A stretch of 64,000 bases of DNA from contig NZ_CP159992.1 of assembly GCF_040702995.1 (NCBI RefSeq), positions 5,981,001-6,045,000 of the forward strand, in the 5' to 3' direction. Under the pieces are notes generated by a model, which saw nothing but the letters and a program-made list of their open reading frames with translations, did no database searches and was not told where the DNA came from. Of the stretch, positions 16,887-26,110 are shown piece by piece (position 1 is the first letter of the stretch; each line of letters begins with the position of its first letter). The stretch is from Paenibacillus sp. AN1007 (GTDB lineage: Bacteria > Bacillota > Bacilli > Paenibacillales > Paenibacillaceae). The position numbers were made by a program, and so were the translations under genes.

Positions 16887-17687
16887 TTGGATATAAGAAT
16901 TAAGCGAGTGTGGGTGCAGATTGTATGGTCAGCCTTGCTGCTTATGATGTTTACGGTGACTTTAACAGCCTGCAGCACTGCTGCTTTCAAATCACCTCAA
17001 GGGGCAGAGCCGAGCAGGTTATCAGCGGAGCGGATACAGGAACTGCGCGATCAATACCCGGTGTACTCCGGTGTTCCGCCATTAATCAACATGAGGGAAG
17101 TAAGCTTTCGTGAGATCATGAATTATGCCGATGCAGTTATTGTGGCCGAGGTGATCGGAGACCACCCCCCTTTTAGCGTAGAATTGACTGCAGAGCCAGG
17201 CACTTCTGAAGGAGCACTTGCCGAGAAACAGCGAAATCAGGGATTAAGTCCGGATGAACCGGAATTTACAGCCTATCAGGTAAAAGTGCTTGAAGTTGTA
17301 AGCGGAGAAGATGTACCCGAAAATACGTTTCTGTTCTACAATGCGGTGTTTGCAGGTATAGAACCGGAGCTTAAACCGGGAATGAGAATAGTTACTGCGG
17401 TGGGCAAAGGTACAGCGGGCGGGCAGATCGGAGGATATTCATTCAGCCGTTCCGGCACATACTATATCGTGGATGAGGACTATGTGCTTGCAGCGTATGA
17501 AGGCCAAACAGAGGATGTGCGTGATTTTACGGATCAAACGAATGGCATTCGGCTCGGTGCGATGATGCGTATAATCAAGGATATAGGCCGGGAGGCTGCG
17601 TCAAACGATAGGCCGCACCCAAGAGGGCGATGCCATCCCATCGTCACTTGGGTGCATCGCCCTTCATATATCCAGCGGTTACTTTAG
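16887..17687 (+). CDS. hypothetical lipoprotein
   Basis: A 266-residue probable lipoprotein starting at TTG 16887, which has GGGAGGAG 8 bases upstream. The n-region is basic (IRIKR), followed by a hydrophobic core and the lipobox LTAC. The mature part (about 60-240) contains a beta-rich domain with an IVAEVIGDHPP block, a YQVKVLEVVSGE block and a GMRIVTAVGKG block, as seen in many Bacillus/Paenibacillus exported proteins of unknown role. The last 25 residues are encoded by an inverted-repeat region, and its 3' end overlaps the convergent nucleotidase gene by nine bases, so the natural stop may once have been earlier. Confidence 0.7.
   Translation: MDIRIKRVWVQIVWSALLLMMFTVTLTACSTAAFKSPQGAEPSRLSAERIQELRDQYPVYSGVPPLINMREVSFREIMNYADAVIVAEVIGDHPPFSVELTAEPGTSEGALAEKQRNQGLSPDEPEFTAYQVKVLEVVSGEDVPENTFLFYNAVFAGIEPELKPGMRIVTAVGKGTAGGQIGGYSFSRSGTYYIVDEDYVLAAYEGQTEDVRDFTDQTNGIRLGAMMRIIKDIGREAASNDRPHPRGRCHPIVTWVHRPSYIQRLL
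17615..17663. repeat. interleaved inverted repeats
   Basis: GCACCCAAG (17615) pairs with CTTGGGTGC (17647), and AGGGCGATGC (17624) pairs with GCATCGCCCT (17654). The order is A-B-A'-B', so the two stems are mutually exclusive or form a pseudoknot. It lies between two convergent genes and may act as their terminator, although T tails are weak. Confidence 0.6.
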
Positions 17688-19994
17688 AATGCTTACATAC
17701 TTGCCGTATACGTATGCTGTTCTTCCATCCAGCTTCACTTTGACCCAGCCGTAATCATGGTCTGTACTGATGACATCAAGCATCGTGCCTTTTGGTACGG
17801 AAGTGATAACTTTGGCCTTCGATGAAGCGCCTGCACGTACGTTCAGGTAATTAGCAGTAACCTTGGCTTGTTTGGCAGGAGTCTTGTTCCCCGGTTTGCC
17901 TGGTTTTACGGTGTCTGGCTTCGATGTTCCTGGCGATGTTTCCGGTTTTGGTGCTGGCTTCGGTTTCTCTGGAGCAGTAGGATTCCCAGGAGCAGGTGCA
18001 GCCGCATCGTCTTCACTGCCAGTATCATTACCAGCTGCTGTCTTGCGGGCTTTGTTCAACTGCTGATAGAATGTGCCTTTCGTTGGCACACTTTTGAACT
18101 GAGCCGCATCTACCCCTGCTTTGGAGGACAACGCTTCGATCTCTTCTGCAGTGACAGCATCCAAAATATTAATGGAGGCAATGTTGGTGTATTTGCCATC
18201 TTCCGTGGTTGGCACAGACAGGATGCCATCATTGATGAGTTCCACAACATCTGCACGTTCCGGTGCAGTCAGGTCAACGCCCGTAATTTTCCAATTGTGC
18301 TGTATCTTCGGTTCATATACACCTTTCATCACATCTTTCAAATAAGCAATAGAGAGATTGCGAATGGTGCCTTGAATTTCACCGAACGCTGCAGCGTCCT
18401 TGGAAGACCAGAGCTGCTTGAACTTGCGTCCTTCGAGTGCTCCTCCTTTGGCAATCAGCGCTTCCATTCGGTATGCATTCATGCCGAGTTTGAGCGTATC
18501 CTCTGCCAGAACCGTTTTTCCGTCACTGTATTTCAAGTCCGTAATCCGGCTGCCATACGGCTTGGTCAGATCAATCTCATACGTTACACCGCCGAAGAAG
18601 TCATCGGTGCTGTATTTGGAAGCGCGGCGCTTCGGATCAAAGCTGATGGTGACATCTCCGGGCCGTGTAGAATTAAAGTACCCCGCAGACCATTCCATAT
18701 AATCTTTCAGATCACGTCCGGTCACTTCATATACGGTAACTTCACCAAAGGTGTATTGATAGTTGAATGCAATATCCTTTTTCTTGATTGGGCCAACGTC
18801 CAGCCTTGCTTTGTCATTATCGATCTGATGGGCAACGACATCGGCATCACTGTAATGGAGCATGACTTCGGTGAAAAAATCGGAAAGCGGCGTTTCCTGG
18901 ATCTGTACGGCAGGTATACCTTTAATTTCATCCGCAGGGACCAGGTTGATTCCTTTCAACTCGGCCACTTCAATGTTGGCATCGGCACGCGCGAACTCGT
19001 GGAACGGGTGCAGTGTTTTTTCGAGCGAAGGATCGGAGACCTCATACGTACCATCGGCTTTTTTGACAGCAAGTGCTTTGGCTTCCTTGCTTTTCAGCGC
19101 GATCTTGCCGTCCTCTTTGGTAAACTTCAGGTCAATGCGTGACATATGTGTACCGTATTTATTCGGTTCAGAGATCAATACGCCGTTAACCGTCTGGGAT
19201 TCGATCAGCTGATGCATATGTCCGGCGAAAATAGCAGCCAGCTCCGGGTTGGCATTGGCGATATCCGTTACTCCGGTACCCGGATTACCGTTCTCGTTAT
19301 CCAGTCCCATATGCATCAGGCCAACCATTACGTCCACTTTGCCTTTCAGCTCGGCAATGGCTTTGCGCGTCTCTTCGACCGGGTCTTTGACAATGACACC
19401 ATCCAGATGGTCTGTTCCTTTCTCGAACTCGGTGATCATCGGGGTGTTCATGCCGATCACGCCCACTTTGATGCCGTCCCGCTCTATAATGGTATATGCA
19501 GGCATGTACCTGTCACCATTTTCTTTGAAAATGTTACCGACAAGCGCCTGACCTTTGAACTGTGAAGAGATTTTCTCCAGCACGTCCAGGCCAAAGTTGA
19601 ACTCATGATTTCCCATAACCCAGGCATCATAGTTCATCTCGTTCATGGCAACCATCATCGGAGATTTGGGTTGATCATTAAACAGTTCAGCAGAGTTATC
19701 CTGAATCATATCTCCCGCATCCAGCAGGATGGTGTTCGGATTCTCGGAGCGAACCTTCTTCACCATCGTATAGAGCTGTGTCATGCTGCCTGCCGGGTTG
19801 GGACCGTCTAATGCATAATCCCATGGCATGAACCGGCCATGAATATCAGACGTACCAAGCAGGGTGATTGTTGTTTCCTGATCTGCTGCAGCCGCTTGAG
19901 CGCTTTCAGAAGCAAGCGGGGTGAGCAGCAGGGAAGCACCTAACAGAATGGATAAAGACCAGCTGGCGAAACGTTTCAAACGATGTGTGCGCAT
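17679..19994 (-). CDS. secreted 5'-nucleotidase / metallophosphoesterase with SH3 domain
   Basis: A 771-residue exported UshA/YfkN-like enzyme. Signal peptide (about 1-34); calcineurin-like metallophosphoesterase domain (about 40-300) with DIHGRF, GDMIQD, GNHEFN and GHMHQ metal ligands; 5'-nucleotidase C-terminal domain (about 345-540); an uncharacterised region; a Pro/Lys-rich linker (about 655-705); and a bacterial SH3 domain (about 705-771, ANYLNVRAG...) that likely binds the cell wall. It should dephosphorylate nucleotides, including cyclic forms, outside the cell to salvage phosphate and nucleoside. GGGAGA lies 6-7 bases before the ATG. No Pho box was identified. Confidence 0.9.
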   Translation of the reverse strand: MRTHRLKRFASWSLSILLGASLLLTPLASESAQAAAADQETTITLLGTSDIHGRFMPWDYALDGPNPAGSMTQLYTMVKKVRSENPNTILLDAGDMIQDNSAELFNDQPKSPMMVAMNEMNYDAWVMGNHEFNFGLDVLEKISSQFKGQALVGNIFKENGDRYMPAYTIIERDGIKVGVIGMNTPMITEFEKGTDHLDGVIVKDPVEETRKAIAELKGKVDVMVGLMHMGLDNENGNPGTGVTDIANANPELAAIFAGHMHQLIESQTVNGVLISEPNKYGTHMSRIDLKFTKEDGKIALKSKEAKALAVKKADGTYEVSDPSLEKTLHPFHEFARADANIEVAELKGINLVPADEIKGIPAVQIQETPLSDFFTEVMLHYSDADVVAHQIDNDKARLDVGPIKKKDIAFNYQYTFGEVTVYEVTGRDLKDYMEWSAGYFNSTRPGDVTISFDPKRRASKYSTDDFFGGVTYEIDLTKPYGSRITDLKYSDGKTVLAEDTLKLGMNAYRMEALIAKGGALEGRKFKQLWSSKDAAAFGEIQGTIRNLSIAYLKDVMKGVYEPKIQHNWKITGVDLTAPERADVVELINDGILSVPTTEDGKYTNIASINILDAVTAEEIEALSSKAGVDAAQFKSVPTKGTFYQQLNKARKTAAGNDTGSEDDAAAPAPGNPTAPEKPKPAPKPETSPGTSKPDTVKPGKPGNKTPAKQAKVTANYLNVRAGASSKAKVITSVPKGTMLDVISTDHDYGWVKVKLDGRTAYVYGKYVSILK

Positions 19995-20202
19995 GTGTAA
20001 TCTCCCTTGTGTTCTAATGTGTGTGTGTTGTATGTATCATTCCATACTAGAGAAACGTCAACGGAATGTAAACGCTCATGTCATATTTGTGTTCGAAATA
20101 GTTGAACGATGAAAAGGAGAAAAGCAATACAAAGTATACTTTCCTAAGTAAATAGTATGATTTATATGTGTATAAAACCAAAATTATCCATTATGATGTC
20201 CT

Positions 20203-20216
20203 TGTAAGCGCTTTAT
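20203..20216 (+). promoter_or_regulatory. cre-like site upstream of the xylanase gene
   Basis: TGTAAGCGCTTTAT matches the CcpA consensus TGWAANCGNTNWCA at 12 of 14 positions. It is 29 bases before the ATG and shares AAGCGCT with the site before the GH43 gene. Confidence 0.55.
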
Positions 20217-20244
20217 AAAATATACCCAACCAAGGAGGAATATT

Positions 20245-21207
20245 ATGTTGAAGACCAAATGGTTTAAGACGGTAGGTACGCTTGCTCTGGCAGGTGTACT
20301 GGCTGCGTCGGTCGCGGTGGGCAGTGTCAGTGCCGGATTGGCCAAAGGTAGTAAATTCCTGGGGAATATTATAGCCAGCCAGGTACCGAACAATTTCAGT
20401 CCGTACTGGAACCAGGTAACGCCAGAGAATTCCACGAAGTGGGGGGCGGTAGAAGGTACGCGTAATGTGATGAACTGGGGCCAGGCAGATATGGCTTACA
20501 ACTATGCAAAAAACAATAAAATGCCTTTCAAATTCCATACCCTTGTTTGGGGAAATCAGGCACCTAACTGGATTAATGGCCTCTCTGCTAATGATCAGAG
20601 AGCCGAAGTGCTTCAGTGGATTCGTGCTGCAGGACAGCGGTACTCCCAAGCGGAGTTTGTCGATGTCGTCAATGAACCGCTGCATGCGAAGCCATCTTTC
20701 AAAAACGCGATTGGTGGAGATGGACAAACCGGCTGGGATTGGGTGATCTGGTCATTCGAGCAGGCAAGACAAGCCTTCCCGAATTCCAAATTGCTGATCA
20801 ATGAATACGGCATTATCGGTGATCCTCCGAAAGCAGATCAATATATCCAGATTATCAACATCCTGAAAAGCAGAGGCCTTGTTGATGGCATCGGTATTCA
20901 AGCGCACTACTTCAATATGGACAACGTATCTGTGAACACGATGAACACGGTTCTGAACAAACTGCAAGCTACAGGCCTTCCAGTGTATGTATCCGAGCTG
21001 GACATGACTGGCGATGACAATACCCAGCTGCAGCGTTACCAACAAAAATTCCCGGTACTGTGGAAGCACCCGGCCGTTAAAGGTGTTACGCTGTGGGGTT
21101 ACAACGAAAACCAAACTTGGACTAGTGGTTCCCACCTGGTAAGAAGCAACGGAACAGAGCGTCCTGCAATGCAGTGGCTGAAAAACTACCTGGCGAACAA
21201 TCCTTAA
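20245..21207 (+). CDS. secreted GH10 endo-1,4-beta-xylanase
   Basis: A 320-residue single-domain GH10 xylanase. Signal peptide ending VSA (residue 30) precedes a compact (beta/alpha)8 catalytic domain. E144 in VVNEPLH is the acid/base and E251 in YVSELDMTG the nucleophile; HTLVWG and WGYNE are also typical. It hydrolyses internal beta-1,4 bonds in xylan outside the cell. There is no carbohydrate-binding module, so it is a small free enzyme. AAGGAGG lies about 8 bases before the ATG. A cre-like site upstream suggests glucose repression, and a strong terminator follows. Confidence 0.95.
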   Translation: MLKTKWFKTVGTLALAGVLAASVAVGSVSAGLAKGSKFLGNIIASQVPNNFSPYWNQVTPENSTKWGAVEGTRNVMNWGQADMAYNYAKNNKMPFKFHTLVWGNQAPNWINGLSANDQRAEVLQWIRAAGQRYSQAEFVDVVNEPLHAKPSFKNAIGGDGQTGWDWVIWSFEQARQAFPNSKLLINEYGIIGDPPKADQYIQIINILKSRGLVDGIGIQAHYFNMDNVSVNTMNTVLNKLQATGLPVYVSELDMTGDDNTQLQRYQQKFPVLWKHPAVKGVTLWGYNENQTWTSGSHLVRSNGTERPAMQWLKNYLANNP

Positions 21208-21267
21208 ACCTGAGTAGAACCATTTCTACCGCTCAATATCTAAAATCAGTTAATCCCCTTATCCCCC

Positions 21268-21302
21268 AAGAGCCTGTCCCGTTAGATTCGGGACAGGCTC
21301 TT
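21268..21302. terminator. strong bidirectional terminator
   Basis: A perfect 14-bp stem (AAGAGCCTGTCCCG and its complement) with a 7-base loop, followed by CTTTA on plus. It separates the convergent GH10 and GH30 genes. Confidence 0.9.
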
Positions 21303-21338
21303 CTTTAGCATACCTATGCAGTAATACAGAACGAGGAT

Positions 21339-22679
21339 TCAGTCCGCTGTAATCACCATACTGTTAAAGGAATCGGCTTCTAACTGCACGTGAATCGTCT
21401 GTCCTTCGGCGAACGTCAAGTGAAGATCACGGCGATCCGGGAACGGATTGTTAACTATGATGACGAGACTATTATCCGGGTTGCGGAAGGCAACAGCTTT
21501 GCCGCTCCATGCGCCAGAGAGACCCAGCCGGCGAGCACCGTTAACGATATGATGAGCAAAATGTTTCATGACATAATACTCTGGATTACGAGTAATCTCC
21601 CTATTCGCAGGATCAACGGTAATCATAGAATTCTGCTCCCAGCCCCAAGTACTGCGTCCTTTCGGCTCCAGCACCATATTCCAGTAAATATAGGCATTAA
21701 CGCCGTTAGTAAAATAGTGCTGGTACAGGTTATATACATGCTTGGCATAGTTCCACGAGTTATTACCATCCCCGCATTCATTCTCCGTCTGCATGTAGCG
21801 AAGCTCCGGGTAACTTGCCGCGGTACGTTGGATGGCATGTTTACCTGCCCATTGATACCCGACCCCTTTGATGTAGGAATAGGCTTTTGGATCACTCAGC
21901 ACGAGTCCGGCGTATTCATCGAAACCGGTTGTTTTCTTTTTCATCAGTTCTTCCCAAGGATCAGGCGCATTGATCGTACCCAGCCATATTTCGGTGTCCA
22001 GACCATGTTTGTCAAAAGCAGGCCCCAGATAATCAGCGATAAATTCGCGCAGCTGCTCGCCTGTCCACATGCAGGAAGGGAACTTCTGATCTGCGATGAC
22101 TTCATTCTGCACATGTACCTGATGAATTGTAATGCCTGCCTCGCGGTAGGCCTCTACAAACTTCACAAAGTACAGGGCGTAAGCCTCCAGGATCTCCTTT
22201 TCCCAGCGCAGTGTGCCGTAGTTATACGCTTTGGGGAACTTCATCCAGGTGGGCGGACTCCAAGGTGATGCGAACAGCTGCAGGTCCGGGTTATAACGCA
22301 AGGCTTCCTTAATGTAAGGAATCAGATATTTGAAATCTCGCTCAATGGAAAAATGGTCCATAGCCACATCGCCGTCTACCTCGTTGTGGCTGTACCACTG
22401 CTCTGCGTAATCACTTGCGCCAATAGGCAGGCGGCAGATGGTAAACCGATGCTCCCCTTCCGGGTGGAACAGGGAATGCAGCACCTCGTGCCGCTGTTCC
22501 TCACTTAAATGAGCGAGAGCCAAATATCCAAGTTCGTTGAAGCAGCCGCCGAACCCTTCGACAAGCTGATGCTGCTCTCCGGTCAGCGCTAAGTTAGCGT
22601 TTTCATTTGTAAGTACAGCAGCTAGTTCATTCCATGGATTTGCTGGTGTAGTAGAATATCCATTAAACGTATATGTCAT
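21339..22679 (-). CDS. GH30-family glycoside hydrolase
   Basis: A 446-residue enzyme of the GH30 family, nearest in style to the glucosylceramidase-like subfamilies. EGFGGCFNE opens the catalytic barrel; E193 in HVQNEV is the likely acid/base and E299 in MQTENECG the likely nucleophile. A beta-sandwich side domain closes the C-terminus. There is no signal peptide, so it acts in the cytosol on imported oligosaccharides, perhaps a beta-glucosidase or beta-xylosidase activity. AAGGAGGAG precedes the ATG. It converges on the xylanase gene across a shared terminator. Confidence 0.88.
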   Translation of the reverse strand: MTYTFNGYSTTPANPWNELAAVLTNENANLALTGEQHQLVEGFGGCFNELGYLALAHLSEEQRHEVLHSLFHPEGEHRFTICRLPIGASDYAEQWYSHNEVDGDVAMDHFSIERDFKYLIPYIKEALRYNPDLQLFASPWSPPTWMKFPKAYNYGTLRWEKEILEAYALYFVKFVEAYREAGITIHQVHVQNEVIADQKFPSCMWTGEQLREFIADYLGPAFDKHGLDTEIWLGTINAPDPWEELMKKKTTGFDEYAGLVLSDPKAYSYIKGVGYQWAGKHAIQRTAASYPELRYMQTENECGDGNNSWNYAKHVYNLYQHYFTNGVNAYIYWNMVLEPKGRSTWGWEQNSMITVDPANREITRNPEYYVMKHFAHHIVNGARRLGLSGAWSGKAVAFRNPDNSLVIIVNNPFPDRRDLHLTFAEGQTIHVQLEADSFNSMVITAD

Positions 22680-22949
22680 ATGATGCTCCTCCTTGTTGGT
22701 CCCTCAGCAGCCTTTTTGATTATGTTCAGTATATCAACTTCCATCCTAAAAGCAGATGTGCTAAACCGTGCAATATTTACCCTAATCCAATATAGTCAGC
22801 TTCGAACTTGAATGAATGTGGAATGATGAGAACCACGCCATTACGCATACAGCTTCTACAGAGGCTGCAGTGAGTAATTCGCTGCACGGATTACAGGAGA
22901 TACCCTAATCCCTGAGATGCCGTATTTGCATAAAGAAGAGCACGGGAAA

Positions 22950-22976
22950 ATCCCCGCTGAAGATTCAGGCGGGGAT
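22950..22976 (-). terminator. terminator downstream of the LRR gene
   Basis: ATCCCCGC pairs with GCGGGGAT and the minus-strand tail is TTTT. It lies in the 419-base gene-free stretch 22680-23098. I see nothing else definite there apart from the presumed promoter of the GH30 gene. Confidence 0.6.
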
Positions 22977-23098
22977 GCAGTCATGTTTCTGTGATACACC
23001 ATTCTGTAATAGGTCATGCAATTGGTCATGGACTAACCTGGGGGAATGGCTGCTGTGAAGATTACCTTTATTGGTCGTAATAAGTAATACCTTTGGGG

Positions 23099-24631
23099 TT
23101 AGGGAGCGGCACGATCGGCACTTTCAGGCTGTGGTTTATTCTCAAAGATCAGAATCGTTTTACTGCGAGCTATATAGCCAACAGTTGTACGAAGCTGCTC
23201 CGAAATGAACCGAACGGGTACGTAGGCTTTACCTTCTCTCATCAACAGCGGAGCATCATTCAGGACGGATTTACCGTTAAGGTCCACCTGTTTACTGCCT
23301 ACGCTCCAGCGAATCGTTTGATCGTCCTGCGTAATTACAGCTTCTCGTGCGCCGCTGTTCCAGGTCACACGAGCGTTCAACTGCTCGGATACAAAACGGA
23401 GCGGTACGTACGTCCGGCCCTCATCAATAAAAGGAGCTGCATCCAGTGCGTATGCACGATCACCCACATATGCCGTGGCAGACCCTTCGATCAGGCGTTG
23501 AAAACGACCCTGCGGTGTTCGTTTCTGCTCTCTCACATTCATCTGGTTGAGCTGCTGCATCGTGTGACTGCCATTGGTCACATCCAGGTAATTATTCTGT
23601 ACGGTAAGTCCGGCCGGGACTGTTTCTGTCACAACACCCTGCATACCTGCGGACAGAGAGGTGGATGCCGAGATGTTGTCGACACTTGGCAGCCCTGAAC
23701 TGCCCAGCGTGAGCGATAAGTCCGCGAGCGGTGTCAGGTCCCAGATGCGGTTGTTGGACAGCTTCAATACGTTCAATTTTGTTAACTTGCGCAGCGGCTC
23801 CAGATCATAGATCTGATTGGATTCCGCATTCAGTTCGGTTAAGTTAATCAATGCGGTCAAGCCGCTGAGCTGATGAACCTGATTATTTGAAATATCCAAT
23901 GTCCGCAGATGGGTCATCTGACTCAGAGGTGTAAGACTGGATATATGGTTGCCTGAAACATTCAGCTCTCGCAGTGTATTTGGCAGATCTGCAAGGACAT
24001 CGAGTGACGTAATATGATTGTTTGCCACATTCAACTTCTCCAGCTTCTTCTGTTCTGTCAGAGGCGTGAGGTCTGTAATCAAATTGTTGGAGATTTCAAG
24101 CCATTGCAGCGAATGCAGCTCTGCCAGAGTATCCAGACTTGCAATCCGGTTACCGCTGGCATGCAGTGTATGTAATCTGGGAAATTCCCGCACTATGTCA
24201 ATGGATGTTATGGAATTGTTGCTGATATACAGGCGGCCCAGCTGCTGCAGTGCAGCCAGAGGTTCAATGGATGTAATGTAATTATTACGAACGTCAACCT
24301 CGCGAAGCTGTGTCAGGTTCTCGAGCGGTGTAAGGTCTGTAATTTCGTTGCCGTACAGACGCAGATGGGTCAGATTTACGGCATGCTCCAGCCCGGACAG
24401 ATTCTGAATGCCGGCACTGCTCAGATCTACCACGCGAAGCTGCTTCAGATCCGTGGAAGTTAGAGACTGGTCTACAGGGATGTTTAGAATAAGCTTGAGT
24501 CCGTCTTCCAGTGCAGGGTCCTTGATGAGATGCTCTTCCGCTTCAGCTGCCGTTTGGGCCATCGCCTGCCCCGCTGCACTTATACTTAACACGCATATGA
24601 ACAATAACAACGTTATTCTCTTTATTAACAT
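23099..24631 (-). CDS. secreted leucine-rich-repeat protein with copper-amine-oxidase N domain
   Basis: A 510-residue exported protein. Signal peptide (about 1-25, ending AMA), then about eleven 22-residue leucine-rich repeats of the SDS22/internalin type (about 45-325), with units such as LTHLRLYGNEITDLTPL. The C-terminal 120 residues are a copper-amine-oxidase N-like domain (YVPLRFVSEQLNARVTW and YVPVRFISEQL), common in Paenibacillus surface proteins, where it does not imply copper. It probably binds a partner outside the cell; which one is unknown. The ATG at 24631 has GGAGGG 5 bases upstream. A weak Fur-like sequence lies about 30 bases upstream. Confidence 0.88.
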   Translation of the reverse strand: MLIKRITLLLFICVLSISAAGQAMAQTAAEAEEHLIKDPALEDGLKLILNIPVDQSLTSTDLKQLRVVDLSSAGIQNLSGLEHAVNLTHLRLYGNEITDLTPLENLTQLREVDVRNNYITSIEPLAALQQLGRLYISNNSITSIDIVREFPRLHTLHASGNRIASLDTLAELHSLQWLEISNNLITDLTPLTEQKKLEKLNVANNHITSLDVLADLPNTLRELNVSGNHISSLTPLSQMTHLRTLDISNNQVHQLSGLTALINLTELNAESNQIYDLEPLRKLTKLNVLKLSNNRIWDLTPLADLSLTLGSSGLPSVDNISASTSLSAGMQGVVTETVPAGLTVQNNYLDVTNGSHTMQQLNQMNVREQKRTPQGRFQRLIEGSATAYVGDRAYALDAAPFIDEGRTYVPLRFVSEQLNARVTWNSGAREAVITQDDQTIRWSVGSKQVDLNGKSVLNDAPLLMREGKAYVPVRFISEQLRTTVGYIARSKTILIFENKPQPESADRAAP

Positions 24632-25033
24632 GCCTTCCCTCCAGATCAACATCAATTTATAGTGAGAATCATAATTTTCCGATGGTGACATCCAAACCAT
24701 AATAAACCAAAATGATAGTATCCAAACTCTATATGAAACTGCGTCAGCAGATCATTAACAGTTCTTTGAATGTGAGTCTGATCGTATAAAGTAAGTGTTC
24801 ATGAATTATCTTTCGCCCAACTTATAGTCATTAACCTGTATTAAGAGAATAGGAACACTAATTTTACAACATGCACCTATGTATACTTTTATTCTATATG
24901 ATATAGGTCATGCCCTGCACTTTTTCAGTATAACTTTGTCCAAATTAAAGATATTTCCATCATGTCATATTCAATCCCTCTATGAAGAGGGTAAAGATGT
25001 ACAGATGCCATATGTGGAGAGGAAGATGTGTCG
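24632..25033. other. 402-base intergenic region
   Basis: This divergent region is A+T-rich and should contain promoters of the LRR gene (minus) and the lipid kinase gene (plus). TGAGAATCATAATTT at 24662-24676 is a poor Fur match (10 of 14). No gene, RNA family or strong hairpin was recognised. Confidence 0.5.
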
Positions 25034-25924
25034 ATGAGGAAAGCAATGATTATTAGCAACCCGTCGTCAGGCAAGGAAAAAGCAGAGCAGTACGTATCCA
25101 AGGTCCAAACGATTCTGGAATCCAGGCAGTATGCGGTGGTGGTCAATGAAACAGGAGGAGAAGGAGATGCTGCCAACTATGGTTTGAATGCCTGCAAAGA
25201 TGGGTGCGATGTGGTGATCTCCATTGGTGGAGACGGCACCCTGCATGAAACGATTAACGGCATGCTGGATCAGGAGCATCGCCCTCTGCTGGGTATCGTG
25301 CCGCTGGGAACAGTGAATGATTTTGCACGGGCATTACATATATCTCTTGACCCGGATGAAGCCATCGAACAGCTCCGCTCGGAACAGACCCGACTTGTGG
25401 ATCTCGGCATGGTTAATGGGCAGCTCTTTGCCAATGTCATTGCTGCCGGTTCTCTGGCGGAAGCCCTATTCTCTGTATCGTCAGAGGAAAAGTCGAAGCT
25501 TGGATCGTTCGCTTATCTAAAAGAAGGACTGAAGGATCTGGTGAATACACCGCCCAATACCTTGAAGATTGAATATGACGGACAGCTGTGGGAGGGAGAA
25601 TCACCGCTCTTTCTGGCAGCACTCACCAACTCGGTTGGAGGGTTCGAGAAGCTTTCACCGGATGCAGAGGTAGATGACGGACTCATCCACTGTTTTGTGA
25701 TTCGGAACATCGGTGTGTTCAACAGCTTGACCTTAGGCACCTCACTGTTCTTCGGCAATCTGAAGGAGCACAAAGATGTGGACTATTTTACAGCCAAAGA
25801 AGTAGTTGTCCGTTCAGACGAACCTATTCGTACGAATGTTGATGGAGAGGAAGGCCCTGCTTTACCGATTGATATTCGTGTTCTGCCTGGCTGTATGAAG
25901 GTCATCGTGCCGGAAGAAAGATAA
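25034..25924 (+). CDS. diacylglycerol/lipid kinase family protein (YegS/BmrU type)
   Basis: A 296-residue lipid kinase-like protein with the DAGK catalytic signature: SNPSSGKEKAE at the nucleotide-binding start, then SIGGDGTLHETINGM (about 66-80) and PLGTVNDFARAL. The second domain contains the conserved NVDGEEGPALP near the C-terminus. Members phosphorylate diacylglycerol or related lipids, recycling lipid from membrane turnover. The ATG at 25034 lies 8 bases after GAGGAAG; a GTG two codons earlier is too close to the site. Single gene on its strand. The exact lipid is not determined; DgkB itself cannot be claimed. Confidence 0.9.
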   Translation: MRKAMIISNPSSGKEKAEQYVSKVQTILESRQYAVVVNETGGEGDAANYGLNACKDGCDVVISIGGDGTLHETINGMLDQEHRPLLGIVPLGTVNDFARALHISLDPDEAIEQLRSEQTRLVDLGMVNGQLFANVIAAGSLAEALFSVSSEEKSKLGSFAYLKEGLKDLVNTPPNTLKIEYDGQLWEGESPLFLAALTNSVGGFEKLSPDAEVDDGLIHCFVIRNIGVFNSLTLGTSLFFGNLKEHKDVDYFTAKEVVVRSDEPIRTNVDGEEGPALPIDIRVLPGCMKVIVPEER

Positions 25925-26110
25925 CAGATTCAAGCCCGCTGATGAGCAGCTCCGGCGAAAACAAATCATTTCTCCATATAAATGTGCGGAAAGTCTATTG
26001 AAACCGATTGCAGATATATGTCACAATCATAGACGGAAGACAGGCATGGACATGTATATACGGATCAGTCTATGCAAACAAACTATTTTTGAATATGGAG
26101 GGGAAACATC

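Noticed and set aside
17868..19142. Long plus-strand open frame of 424 codons
   Set aside because: It is exactly antisense to the secreted nucleotidase gene, whose domains are clear; it has no start signal and no protein-like motifs.
21390..22268. Plus-strand open frame of 292 codons
   Set aside because: Antisense to the GH30 gene; composition is not protein-like.
24662..24676. Fur box before the LRR gene
   Set aside because: Only 10 of 14 positions match and the second half of the core is degraded; not counted as a feature.
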